Assembly: GCA_041686695.1 (NCBI GenBank)
Contig: JAWLDJ010000001.1
Coordinates: 1 to 64,000 of the forward strand
Direction of reading: 5' to 3'
Length of the DNA: 64,000 nucleotides
From: T1Sed10-7 sp041686695
GTDB taxonomy: Bacteria > Actinomycetota > Nitriliruptoria > Nitriliruptorales > Nitriliruptoraceae
Part shown: positions 45,158 through 52,197 of the stretch, one piece after another
How positions within the stretch are numbered: position 1 is the first letter of the stretch
How the letters are laid out: each line of letters starts with the position of its first letter
Program-made: the position numbers and the translations under genes
Notes under the pieces: generated by a model
What the model was told of the DNA's origin: nothing
The model's input: only the letters and a program-made list of their open reading frames with translations
The model's database searches: none

Positions 45158-45910
45158 TCAGATCGGTGGCTCGAAGCCCTGGATCATCGGACGCAGCAGG
45201 AACATCAGCTGGTCCCACAAGCCGGTGGCGATCGAGAGCCCCACGGCGACGAGGAAGCTGCCCCCGACGACCTGGAGCGTGCGAGCGTTGCGCTTGAGGA
45301 ACTCCAGCGTGCCCGACATGTGCCGGAAGAGCACACCGAACAGCACGAACGGCAGCCCGAGCCCGACGGCGTAGACGAACCCGAGAGCCGCGCCGCGTGC
45401 GGAGACCCCGGAACTGACGTTCAGCGACAGTGTCAGGATCGCTCCGGCGGCCGGGCCGATACACGGCGTCCACCCCACCCCGAACACGAACCCGAGCACG
45501 GGTGCCGTCGCGAGTCCGCCGCGCGGCGCGCGGTGCAGCAAGCGGTACTCACGGTTGAGCCGCCCCAGTGCCATCAGCAACCCGAGCGCGGCGACGACGC
45601 CCCCCATGACCACCTGCGCGGTGGCCGAGCGTGCCAGGGTGTTGACCGTGCCGACGGCGAAACCGAGCATCGTGAACGGCACGGCGAAACCGAGCACGAA
45701 CAGCAGGGAGCCGACCAGCACCCGACCGCGGGCCCGGGCATCGGCCGCGGCGAGGTCCTGACCCGACAGACCGGTGACGTAGGACAGGTACCCGGGCACC
45801 AGCGGCAGCACGCAGGGCGAGGCGAAGGACACCAACCCGGCGGTCAAGGCGATCGCCGCCGCGACCAGCAGGTTCGCGTCGACGATGAGTGCCTGGACGG
45901 TCTCGGCCAC
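45158..45910 (-). CDS. ccdA: Thiol-disulfide membrane transporter CcdA
   Basis: Moves reducing power across the membrane to the thioredoxin-like TlpA/ResA and on to apocytochrome c. The 250-residue product has six helices with LVSFASPCVLPLVPGYLSYVTGLSG and FVFGVGWTPCIGPAAGAIL, each carrying one of the paired reactive cysteines. GTG start three bases after the thioredoxin-like gene, and resB follows after 70 bases. Confidence 0.93.
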   Translation of the reverse strand: MAETVQALIVDANLLVAAAIALTAGLVSFASPCVLPLVPGYLSYVTGLSGQDLAAADARARGRVLVGSLLFVLGFAVPFTMLGFAVGTVNTLARSATAQVVMGGVVAALGLLMALGRLNREYRLLHRAPRGGLATAPVLGFVFGVGWTPCIGPAAGAILTLSLNVSSGVSARGAALGFVYAVGLGLPFVLFGVLFRHMSGTLEFLKRNARTLQVVGGSFLVAVGLSIATGLWDQLMFLLRPMIQGFEPPI

Positions 45911-45913
45911 GGT

Positions 45914-46477
45914 TCAGCCCTCGTCGGCGAGCAACGCCGCCAGGGAGGTGGTCTCACGGGTGCCGATCACGCCGAACACCCGGATGGCGACCCGTCCCTC
46001 GCGGTCGATGAACAGCGTGGACGGGATGTTGCGGGGGCCGACGCCGGAGAAGCGGGAGGCGTAGTCGTTGGCCGGGTCGAACAGCGAGGGATAGGGGATC
46101 TCGAACTCGCCGATGTGGGCGAGGGCGTTGGCCTCGGCATCCTCGATGTTGACCCCGAGGAAGGCGACCTCGTCCGCCGGCAGCAACTCGTGGGCCGCGT
46201 TGAGGTCGGGCTGCTCGACGCGGCAGGGCCCGCACCACGAGGCCCAGAAGTTCACGATCACGACCTGCCCCTCGAAGGCGTCCAGGCCGAGCTCATCCTG
46301 CCCACCCACCACCGGCAGGCGGTCCACGGGTGCGGGCACCCGGTCCTCGACGGGGATGGGACACAGCCCCGGTCGCACCCCGGGGAGTTGCTCACAGTCG
46401 CTGGCCGCCGACGCCCCGCCGCTGCAGGCCACCAGCAGTAGCGCGCCGGCCGCCAGGAGCGGGCCGAACAGGCGCAT
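45914..46477 (-). CDS. TlpA/ResA-like thioredoxin lipoprotein
   Basis: Extracytoplasmic thioredoxin that reduces the CXXCH cysteines of apocytochrome c. The 187-residue product begins with a lipoprotein signal (GALLLVACSGGAS; Cys18 as the lipid site). It has VVIVNFWASWCGPCRVEQPDL with the CGPC redox pair, FLGVNIEDAEANALA and the cis-proline loop GVGPRNIPSTLFIDREG. It sits directly ahead of ccdA, its usual electron donor. Confidence 0.92.
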   Translation of the reverse strand: MRLFGPLLAAGALLLVACSGGASAASDCEQLPGVRPGLCPIPVEDRVPAPVDRLPVVGGQDELGLDAFEGQVVIVNFWASWCGPCRVEQPDLNAAHELLPADEVAFLGVNIEDAEANALAHIGEFEIPYPSLFDPANDYASRFSGVGPRNIPSTLFIDREGRVAIRVFGVIGTRETTSLAALLADEG

Positions 46478-46665
46478 CGATCCCTCCGGGTTGACGGTGT
46501 GATGGATCCGGCGAGCGGCGGCCGAGCCGCACGGGGCATCGTCGGTGCCGACAGCGGTGAGGGTGCCCGGTGTCCCGCCAGGAAGCGAACCCGGACGACG
46601 AGCGTCCGACCCGCGCTCGGCGCTGACGAGTGCACGACCGGCGCACCGAGCGAGACCGGGTACAA

Positions 46666-46765
46666 CTCGGCGATGGCTCGGCCAGCGCTACTCGGCGATG
46701 GCTCGGCCAGCGCTACTCGGCGATGGCTCGGCCAGCGCTACTCGGCGATGGCTCGGCCAGCGCTA
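46666..46765 (-). repeat. Four perfect 25-bp tandem repeats at the 3' end of the bc operon
   Basis: Units at 46666-46690, 46691-46715, 46716-46740 and 46741-46765 are identical. On the plus strand each reads CTCGGCGATGG, then CTCGGCCAGCG, then CTA. The first minus-strand unit contains the TAG stop of the gene at 46763-47686, so the array starts exactly at the end of the coding sequence. Each unit has a small TGGC/GCCA stem and an AGCGCT palindrome. The 285-base gap up to the thioredoxin-like gene holds nothing else recognisable. It may act as an intrinsic terminator or RNA-end stabiliser, or be slippage-prone neutral DNA. Confidence 0.95.
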
Positions 46766-47686
46766 CTGCGCGATCGGCTCGGCGATCCGCTCCGGCTCCT
46801 CGGCCTCCACGGTCTCGAGGCGCTTGTCGCGCATCTCCAGCCGGTCGAGCCAGAACAGGCTCGCGGCGAACAGGACCAGGGCGATGATCGTCCAGATCGC
46901 GGAGGGCACCCATTCGGCACCGGGGTCGTAGAAGGCGAACCAGTAGACCGGGTCACCGACCGGGATCGGTTCGAAGGGCACGCCGTCGGCGTCGGTGAAG
47001 GTGGCCGTGGCCTGGAAGCGCTGGGTCGCGAGCAACACCCCGGTCTCCGGGTGCTCGTAGACCATGGTCTCACCGAGGCGCTGCGCGTTGAAGAAGGGTT
47101 GCGCGCGACCGACCGCCCCCTCGGGCTGCTGGGCGGCGGCGTCCTCCTCGAACTCCGAGCGACGCGTGACGCCGATCTGTGCGACGTTGTTCTCGTCGGT
47201 GGGCAGGAACTGGTCCTGCATGTTGTCAGCGGCCTGCCCGACGGAGCCGGCGAGCTGTCCGAAGGCCGGGCGGGACTGCAGCTCCTCCTCGTCGAGGTCG
47301 CCGAACCCGAGGTACTCCGCGATGGGGAGGAACTGGTCGGTCTCGGTCCCTCCTGGGAAGAAGCCGGCGCGCGGGGATCCCTCCTCGAAGGCGTACCACT
47401 CGGGGCTGTAGTGATCGGAGGCCTGACCGGGGAGGTGGTCGATGCCGCTGTTGGCGGTGATGCCGGGACCGCCGAACCACCAGAACACGCCCAGGAGGAA
47501 CGCGAACCCGAAGAACGCGACGCCGTAGATGGCTCCTGCCTTCTTGGCGCCGTAGTTGGACCACAGCAGCACGTACACCGAGCCGGACAGGAACAGCAGC
47601 CCCAGCGGGATCGCGAGGATCGCGACCGGGTGATCCGCCGGGATCGCCTCCTCGACGGCGAGGAAGGTCACGAGCTCCAACATCAT
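46763..47686 (-). CDS. Unrecognised membrane protein at the end of the cytochrome bc operon
   Basis: I do not recognise this 307-residue protein. It has two N-terminal helices (about 21-42 AILAIPLGLLFLSGSVYVLLW and 51-73 AIYGVAFFGFAFLLGVFWWFGG). A polar middle of about 190 residues, probably outside the membrane, is rich in acidic and aromatic residues (GQASDHYSPEWYAFEEGSPRAGFF). A C-terminal helix follows (about 262-283). There are no cysteines for heme or iron-sulfur clusters. The ATG overlaps the cytochrome c stop by four bases, so it is tightly coupled to the bc complex and is probably an accessory or assembly subunit. The stop lies in the 25-bp repeat array. Confidence 0.8.
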   Translation of the reverse strand: MMLELVTFLAVEEAIPADHPVAILAIPLGLLFLSGSVYVLLWSNYGAKKAGAIYGVAFFGFAFLLGVFWWFGGPGITANSGIDHLPGQASDHYSPEWYAFEEGSPRAGFFPGGTETDQFLPIAEYLGFGDLDEEELQSRPAFGQLAGSVGQAADNMQDQFLPTDENNVAQIGVTRRSEFEEDAAAQQPEGAVGRAQPFFNAQRLGETMVYEHPETGVLLATQRFQATATFTDADGVPFEPIPVGDPVYWFAFYDPGAEWVPSAIWTIIALVLFAASLFWLDRLEMRDKRLETVEAEEPERIAEPIAQ

Positions 47687-48687
47687 TGATCTCCCTCGCC
47701 CTCGTCAGCCGGTGTGGGCTGGCCGCCGATCTGCGCACTGCTTGGTCCACCGAGCTCCTGGAAGGACTCGATGTGGTCGATGACCGCCTCGATCGCGTCG
47801 TCGGTGAGCTCGAGGTCGAACGCCGGCATCGGGGCGTTGCCCGGCAGGTTGCGCCCGTTGTAGAGCACATCGCGGACCACGGCCCTGGCCTGCTCGAGGG
47901 AGGCGTCGTCCTCGCCGGACCAGCCGTACCGCTCGAACACGTTGACGAGCTGCGGACCGACGTAGCCCTCGGCGTTCGGCCCGTGGCACCGGGCGCAGTT
48001 GGCGGCGAACACGTCCTCCCCACTGCGGCCGACGAAGGCCTGCGCCTCTGGGATCTCCCCGGTCTGGACCGACAGGATGTAGGTCGCGATCTGTTCGAGC
48101 TGGTTGTCGGAGTAGACCCCACCGTTGGCGACGCCGAACGCGTTCATCGGGGTCCCGGCCCGTCCGTGGACCAACGTGAGCAGGATGAACTCCCGGACGT
48201 CGGTGACCACCTCGGTGTCGGCGTACCGCGCCACGATGTTGTTGAGCGCCGGGGCCGGCCACGCCGCCTCGACGTCCGGGTCGGGGTGCGGTGCCGAGCC
48301 ACCCTCGAGGTTGACGCCGTGGCAGGAGGCACAGGCGTTCTGGTACTCGGCGCGCCCGGCAGCGACGTCGGCCTCGTAGAAGTCGTCGACCGCGTTGTTG
48401 ATCCGGGTCGGCTCGATCAGCCAGTACAGCGGGATGAACAGCGAGGCGAAGACCGCCAGGGCGACGCCCCAGGACATCGCCCGTTCCATGCCGGTGGTCT
48501 CGAGCTCCTCGTCGGAGTGGTAGGGCCGCATCGCCAACGGGATGTCGGCGTGGCGCTTGGGCCCCGACCGCTTGCCCGGACCGACGACGAAGTACGCCAC
48601 CGCGAAGCCGGCGAGCGCCACGATGAGGATCAGCAGCGGCACGGTGCCGGAGCCGCCGGCCTCGGCAGCGAGGAAGGGGTGGATCAT
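47683..48687 (-). CDS. Membrane-bound diheme cytochrome c of the bc complex
   Basis: Takes the place of cytochrome c1/f as electron acceptor from the Rieske protein. The 334-residue product has an N-terminal helix (VPLLILIVALAGFAVAYFVVG) and a second helix (MSWGVALAVFASLFIPLYWLI). Two cytochrome c domains follow, with CASCH and CARCH heme sites and methionine candidates such as GTPMNAFG and NAPMPAFD. The ATG at 48687 has GGGAG seven bases upstream; an ATG at 48711 overlapping the Rieske stop would add eight residues. The two-heme layout resembles actinobacterial QcrC, though the rest of the complex is b6-like. Confidence 0.88.
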   Translation of the reverse strand: MIHPFLAAEAGGSGTVPLLILIVALAGFAVAYFVVGPGKRSGPKRHADIPLAMRPYHSDEELETTGMERAMSWGVALAVFASLFIPLYWLIEPTRINNAVDDFYEADVAAGRAEYQNACASCHGVNLEGGSAPHPDPDVEAAWPAPALNNIVARYADTEVVTDVREFILLTLVHGRAGTPMNAFGVANGGVYSDNQLEQIATYILSVQTGEIPEAQAFVGRSGEDVFAANCARCHGPNAEGYVGPQLVNVFERYGWSGEDDASLEQARAVVRDVLYNGRNLPGNAPMPAFDLELTDDAIEAVIDHIESFQELGGPSSAQIGGQPTPADEGEGDQ

Positions 48688-48703
48688 CGCGAAGCTCCCA
48701 GGC

Positions 48704-49312
48704 TCAGGCATCGACGCACGACGGTCCCTCGGGCGGCTGCTCGAGGGCGTTCGCGGTGCGGGCCGGGCCGGTCAGGGGGTTGCCGAGATCGACGACGAAC
48801 TGGCCGTCCTCGTCGATGAACGAGGAGTAGCGGTCCAGACCACGCGGTGCCGGGCCACCCTGCCACTCGCCGTAGCGGTTGTAGCGCGAGCCGTGGCAGG
48901 GGCACTCGAACCACTGCGAGGACTGGCACCAGGGCACACCGCAGCCCAGGTGCGGACAGGACTGGGAGTTGACGGCCATCAAGCCCGTCTCACCGTCGGG
49001 CAGGATGGCGTGGTCGTCGCCGTAGGCGCGCATGGCCGACGAGGAGGTCGCGTCCCACACCAGCACGGAGATCCCACCGTCGGGGATCCGCAGCGGGGTG
49101 CGATCGTTCTGGACGTTGTCGGCGATCTCTCGTGCGTCGCCGAGCGCGACCTCGCCGAACAGCCCGTCCCCCGTCCGAGGCCAGAGCATGCCGAGCGTGC
49201 CCACGCCGAAGGCCGCCAGGCCCGCGCCGACGGAGCCGATGAGGCCGTAGCGCAGGAAGGTACGCCGCTCGACCGGTTTGAGCGTTGACCGGCCCTTGCC
49301 GTCATCTGCCAT
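48704..49312 (-). CDS. qcrA: Rieske [2Fe-2S] iron-sulfur protein of the bc complex
   Basis: The 202-residue product has a Tat-like start (ERRTFLRYGLIGSVGAGLAAF) serving as a single membrane anchor. The Rieske cluster-binding loops CPHLGC (Cys119, His121, Cys124) and CPCHGSRY (Cys137, Cys139, His140) supply two ligands each plus the disulfide pair. A single anchor differs from the three-helix QcrA of mycobacteria and streptomycetes. A basic, polar N-terminus precedes the twin-arginine region. It is followed by the diheme cytochrome and preceded by subunit IV. Confidence 0.93.
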   Translation of the reverse strand: MADDGKGRSTLKPVERRTFLRYGLIGSVGAGLAAFGVGTLGMLWPRTGDGLFGEVALGDAREIADNVQNDRTPLRIPDGGISVLVWDATSSSAMRAYGDDHAILPDGETGLMAVNSQSCPHLGCGVPWCQSSQWFECPCHGSRYNRYGEWQGGPAPRGLDRYSSFIDEDGQFVVDLGNPLTGPARTANALEQPPEGPSCVDA

Positions 49313-49372
49313 GGTCTCGTCCTTGATGGTGTGCGCCGACCCGGCTCGCGGGGGCGTGGTGACCTCGCCCGG

Positions 49373-50215
49373 CTACAGCGTGAACCCGAGCCCCTGGACC
49401 CAGGGCCAGACCCAGGCGTAGCCAGCGCCACGGATGAAGGAGCCGATGATCACGAGCAGGCCCCAGAACGTCAGGAAGAAGGTGAACGCCAGGTTGGCGA
49501 CCTTGCGGTTCTCCGGCTTGGCCGAGGGGTTCTTGTCCATGTAGGGCGCCGCCATCAGCATGACGACGAATACCCCCGGCAGGGTGACGCCGGCGATCAT
49601 CGGGTGGAAGTAGGCCAGGAGCTCCTGCAGCCCCATGAAGTACCAGGGCGCCTTGTTGATCGCCGGGACCTCCTGGGGGTTGGCCAGTGAACCGAGCGGG
49701 GCGTCGAGGAAGAAGGAGGCGATCAGCAGCAGCGACCCGGCCGCCAGGAGCGCCACGAACTCCACCAGCAGCAGGTGCGGCCAGGTGTAGACCTTGTCCA
49801 TCTGCTTGGACTGCACCTGCTGGATGCCGGCGGGCGGCACGAGTGCGAGCAGCCGGTGGGTGTGGGTCGAGGAGGTCGGCACGCCCATGGAGGCCGGTTG
49901 GCTCCCACCGTTGCCGAGCGAGGCAGCGACCCGGGCGGCGCGCTCCTCGGGCGTGAGCCGGCCGCCGCCGCCGGCGTCGCCCTCGGCGGGCGCGGCCGTC
50001 TTCGTCGCGACGCCGCCACCACCGCCCGACGCACGGGCGGCTTCGAGGGCCTTCTCGGCCTCCTCTGCGGGCTTCGGGCCGAGCGTGGCACCCTCGGCGA
50101 TCTTGCTGGCACGCACGGCGGCAGCCTTGGCCTTGGCACGGGCGATCCGCTCGCTCTTGCCCTCGGCCAGCAGACGGTCGTAGACCGCCTGGTCCGGCGT
50201 GATCTCCTCGCTCAT
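49373..50215 (-). CDS. Cytochrome b subunit IV-like protein with an N-terminal NuoI-tail module
   Basis: Corresponds to the C-terminal part of cytochrome b. Residues 140-280 have three helices (about 146-170, 205-226, 239-262), with NKAPWYFMGLQELLAYFHP at the Qo-site position where PEWY normally stands. The usual glutamate is replaced (APWY, 189-192), a variant known from other split bc complexes. Residues 1-130 are soluble and unusual. Residues 5-40 (PDQAVYDRLLAEGKSERI..) repeat the module found three times in the tail of the first-operon NuoI (3435-4664). An Ala/Gly-rich linker and a second small charged helix (LTPEERAARVAASLG) follow. ATG start. Confidence 0.9.
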   Translation of the reverse strand: MSEEITPDQAVYDRLLAEGKSERIARAKAKAAAVRASKIAEGATLGPKPAEEAEKALEAARASGGGGGVATKTAAPAEGDAGGGGRLTPEERAARVAASLGNGGSQPASMGVPTSSTHTHRLLALVPPAGIQQVQSKQMDKVYTWPHLLLVEFVALLAAGSLLLIASFFLDAPLGSLANPQEVPAINKAPWYFMGLQELLAYFHPMIAGVTLPGVFVVMLMAAPYMDKNPSAKPENRKVANLAFTFFLTFWGLLVIIGSFIRGAGYAWVWPWVQGLGFTL

Positions 50216-50274
50216 CGGTGCGCCTCTCTCAGCGGTGCGGGGCGGCTGCCCGCTTTGCGGTGCTCGGCGACGGC

Positions 50275-51042
50275 CTACAGCGGACCGGAGATGCCACCGT
50301 CCTTGCGGATCCGCCAGAAGTGGACCGCGAGGAAGATGACCGTGACGAAGGGGATGAACAGCACGTGCAGGACGTACCAGCGCAACAGGGTCTCAGGACC
50401 GATCTCGATCCCGCCGAGGAGCACGAACTGGACCTGATCACCGAACACGGGCGTGAAGCCCATCATGTTGGTCCCGACCGTGACCGCCCACAGCGCGAGC
50501 TGGTCCCAGGGCAGCAGGTACCCGGTGAAGGAGAGCAGCAGCGTCAGCAGCAGCAGGATCACGCCGACGACCCAGTTGAACTCCCGCGGCGGCTTGTAGG
50601 CGCCGTGGTAGAAGACCCGCGCCATGTGCAGGAACACGGTGAAGACCATCGCGTGCGCGCCCCAGCGGTGGAGGTTGCGCACGAGCTGGCCGAAGGTCAC
50701 CGACGCCGAGAGCTCCCGCATGTTCAGGTAGGCGACCTCCGTGCCGGCGCCCGCGGCCGGGGTGTAGAAGAACATCAGGAAGATGCCGGTGATGGTCAGC
50801 AGGATGAACATGAAGAAGCTCAAGCCACCGAGGCAGTAGGTGTAGGTGAGCTTGAGGCCGTGCCGCTTCACCTTCACCGGGTGCAGGTGGTAGAGCACGT
50901 TGTTCATCGAGGCGAGGGCACGGTCACGCGAGGTGTCCCGGTAGCCCTTCCGGTAGATCGATCCCGGACGGAAGATCGACTTCCAGATGACGTTGTCCTG
51001 GACGTTGCCCTTGACGTCGTCGAACGTCGGGAGCTTCGGCAC
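50275..51042 (-). CDS. Cytochrome b6-like subunit of the bc complex
   Basis: Carries the two b hemes and oxidises menaquinol. The 255-residue product has four helices. The heme ligands are His125/His139 (spacing 14) and His226/His241 (spacing 15), the b6-type spacing. Cys70 in TYTYCLGGLSFF aligns with the cysteine that binds the extra heme c(i) in b6f and Firmicute-type enzymes. The GTG at 51042 has AGAGGGA upstream and replaces a longer frame. With the separate subunit IV gene this forms a split cytochrome b, unlike the fused QcrB of most actinobacteria. Confidence 0.92.
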   Translation of the reverse strand: MPKLPTFDDVKGNVQDNVIWKSIFRPGSIYRKGYRDTSRDRALASMNNVLYHLHPVKVKRHGLKLTYTYCLGGLSFFMFILLTITGIFLMFFYTPAAGAGTEVAYLNMRELSASVTFGQLVRNLHRWGAHAMVFTVFLHMARVFYHGAYKPPREFNWVVGVILLLLTLLLSFTGYLLPWDQLALWAVTVGTNMMGFTPVFGDQVQFVLLGGIEIGPETLLRWYVLHVLFIPFVTVIFLAVHFWRIRKDGGISGPL

Positions 51043-51132
51043 GCTCGTCCCTCTCTCGGTCGGTCCTGCGCGGCGCCGTCGGGGCGCCGGTTCGACATCT
51101 CTGGCCCGGGCCGCTGGCCCGGACATCTGACC

Positions 51133-51477
51133 TCACCCGTCGACGCGTCCGAGCCACAGCGCATCCGACGGGCACCGCTCCACGCAGATCGCGCAGCGCG
51201 TGCACTCGTTGTCGTCGATGATGAACACGGCGTGCGACTGTGACGCCAGCGTCTTCAACGACGAGGAGTCCGCATCCTTGATGATGTCGGGTGACATCAT
51301 GTAGATGCACTCCCAGGGACAGACATCCTCGCAGGCGCGACACAGGATGCACAGCTCGGGGGTGAGACCGATGTGACGCTTCGGCTTGACCCGCTCCTGC
51401 AGCCACTGCGGGTCGACCTGCTGGACGGTGTAGTCGTCGAACATCAGGGGATGTTCGCCCTTGTCGGTCTTACCCAC
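51133..51477 (-). CDS. 2x[4Fe-4S] ferredoxin-like protein in the bc operon
   Basis: The 114-residue product has two classic cluster sites, Cys43/46/49/53 (CILCRACEDVCP) and Cys92/95/98/102 (CTRCAICVERCP). About 35 residues lie between them, and the N-terminus is charged (DYTVQQVDPQWLQERVKPKRHIGL). The layout resembles a short NuoI core, but without its other motifs. GTG start. It is encoded between a membrane protein and cytochrome b, where bc operons usually have no ferredoxin. It may be an electron donor or acceptor linked to the quinone pool, or a partner of the NADH-module-less complex I; both are inference. Confidence 0.85.
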   Translation of the reverse strand: MGKTDKGEHPLMFDDYTVQQVDPQWLQERVKPKRHIGLTPELCILCRACEDVCPWECIYMMSPDIIKDADSSSLKTLASQSHAVFIIDDNECTRCAICVERCPSDALWLGRVDG

Positions 51478-51539
51478 GGTGCCCCTCCCCTCGTCGTCGT
51501 GCGGTGGAACTCATGCGAACGTCCTCGTGCGCCCTCGGC

Positions 51540-52055
51540 TCACCGGTAGCCGCCGGATTCCGGCTTGGACTCCCCGGACGCCAGGGTCTTGGGCAGGCTG
51601 CGCTGGACACGCAATCCCGCCCAGATCGTCACGACGATCCCCCCGATCATCAACGCGCCGACGACGCCCTCGGTGATCACCGAGTACAGGTTGGACGCGA
51701 TGTCGAGCCGGTAGTCCTCGCTGATGTCGATGCCCGCCGATGCCGGGATGATCGCACCCTCCAACAGGTCACTGTTGGACTCGGTGAACTGGATCCATCC
51801 GTGCGGTAGCACCCCGTGGACCCACCACAGCAGGGCGGAGGCCCCCATGACGCCCATGGTCGCCGAGACCCACTCGCGCTTGCCGTAGGTGACCTTCGCC
51901 AGGTAGAGCGGCAGCGCCACGAGCGGTCCGAGCCACAGCAACGTGATGGCGCCACCGATCCAGCCCCGACCAGCACCCGCGGGATCACCGAACTCGTACA
52001 GCGCCCGCGCAGCCTCGGGAAGGGCCGCGAAGAACTCGCCGAACCACTCGCTCAC
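51540..52055 (-). CDS. Unrecognised membrane protein at the start of the cytochrome bc operon
   Basis: The 171-residue product has three predicted helices at about 32-53 (WIGGAITLLWLGPLVALPLYLA), 62-85 (WVSATMGVMGASALLWWVHGV) and 127-148 (VITEGVVGALMIGGIVVTIWAGL). A loop of about 35 residues, Ser/Asp/Glu-rich, lies between the second and third. No cysteine or metal motif is seen. GTG start at 52055 is the first codon of the operon. It could be an accessory subunit of the bc complex; I do not recognise the family. Confidence 0.75.
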   Translation of the reverse strand: MSEWFGEFFAALPEAARALYEFGDPAGAGRGWIGGAITLLWLGPLVALPLYLAKVTYGKREWVSATMGVMGASALLWWVHGVLPHGWIQFTESNSDLLEGAIIPASAGIDISEDYRLDIASNLYSVITEGVVGALMIGGIVVTIWAGLRVQRSLPKTLASGESKPESGGYR

Positions 52056-52148
52056 CTGCGCTCCTGTCGCTGACGGTCAGCGGACCTGCGATCCGGCCCG
52101 TGTGGCCATCCTGCCCTCGGGGGCCGATGGGCCCACCGTGGGGGGCCG

Positions 52149-52178
52149 AAGGTACCAACCGGCCCTCGACCCGAACAA
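52149..52178 (-). promoter_or_regulatory. Possible promoter for the cytochrome bc operon
   Basis: On the minus strand TTGTTC (52178-52173) and TACCTT (52154-52149) are separated by 18 bases, in the 142-base gap between the hemL stop and the first bc-operon gene. This would give a leader of about 85 bases. The match is moderate. No Rex-like palindrome was seen here. Confidence 0.35.
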
Positions 52179-52197
52179 ACGGCCGGGCCCGCCGACC

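Noticed and set aside
46666..46765. 25-bp repeat array as a CRISPR locus
   Set aside because: The repeats are directly adjacent with no spacers, there are only four, and no cas genes are present.
51133..51477. Ferredoxin-like gene as a third nuoI copy
   Set aside because: It is only 114 residues, lacks the NuoI N-terminal and C-terminal motifs and is in the bc operon, so it is described as a ferredoxin-like protein.
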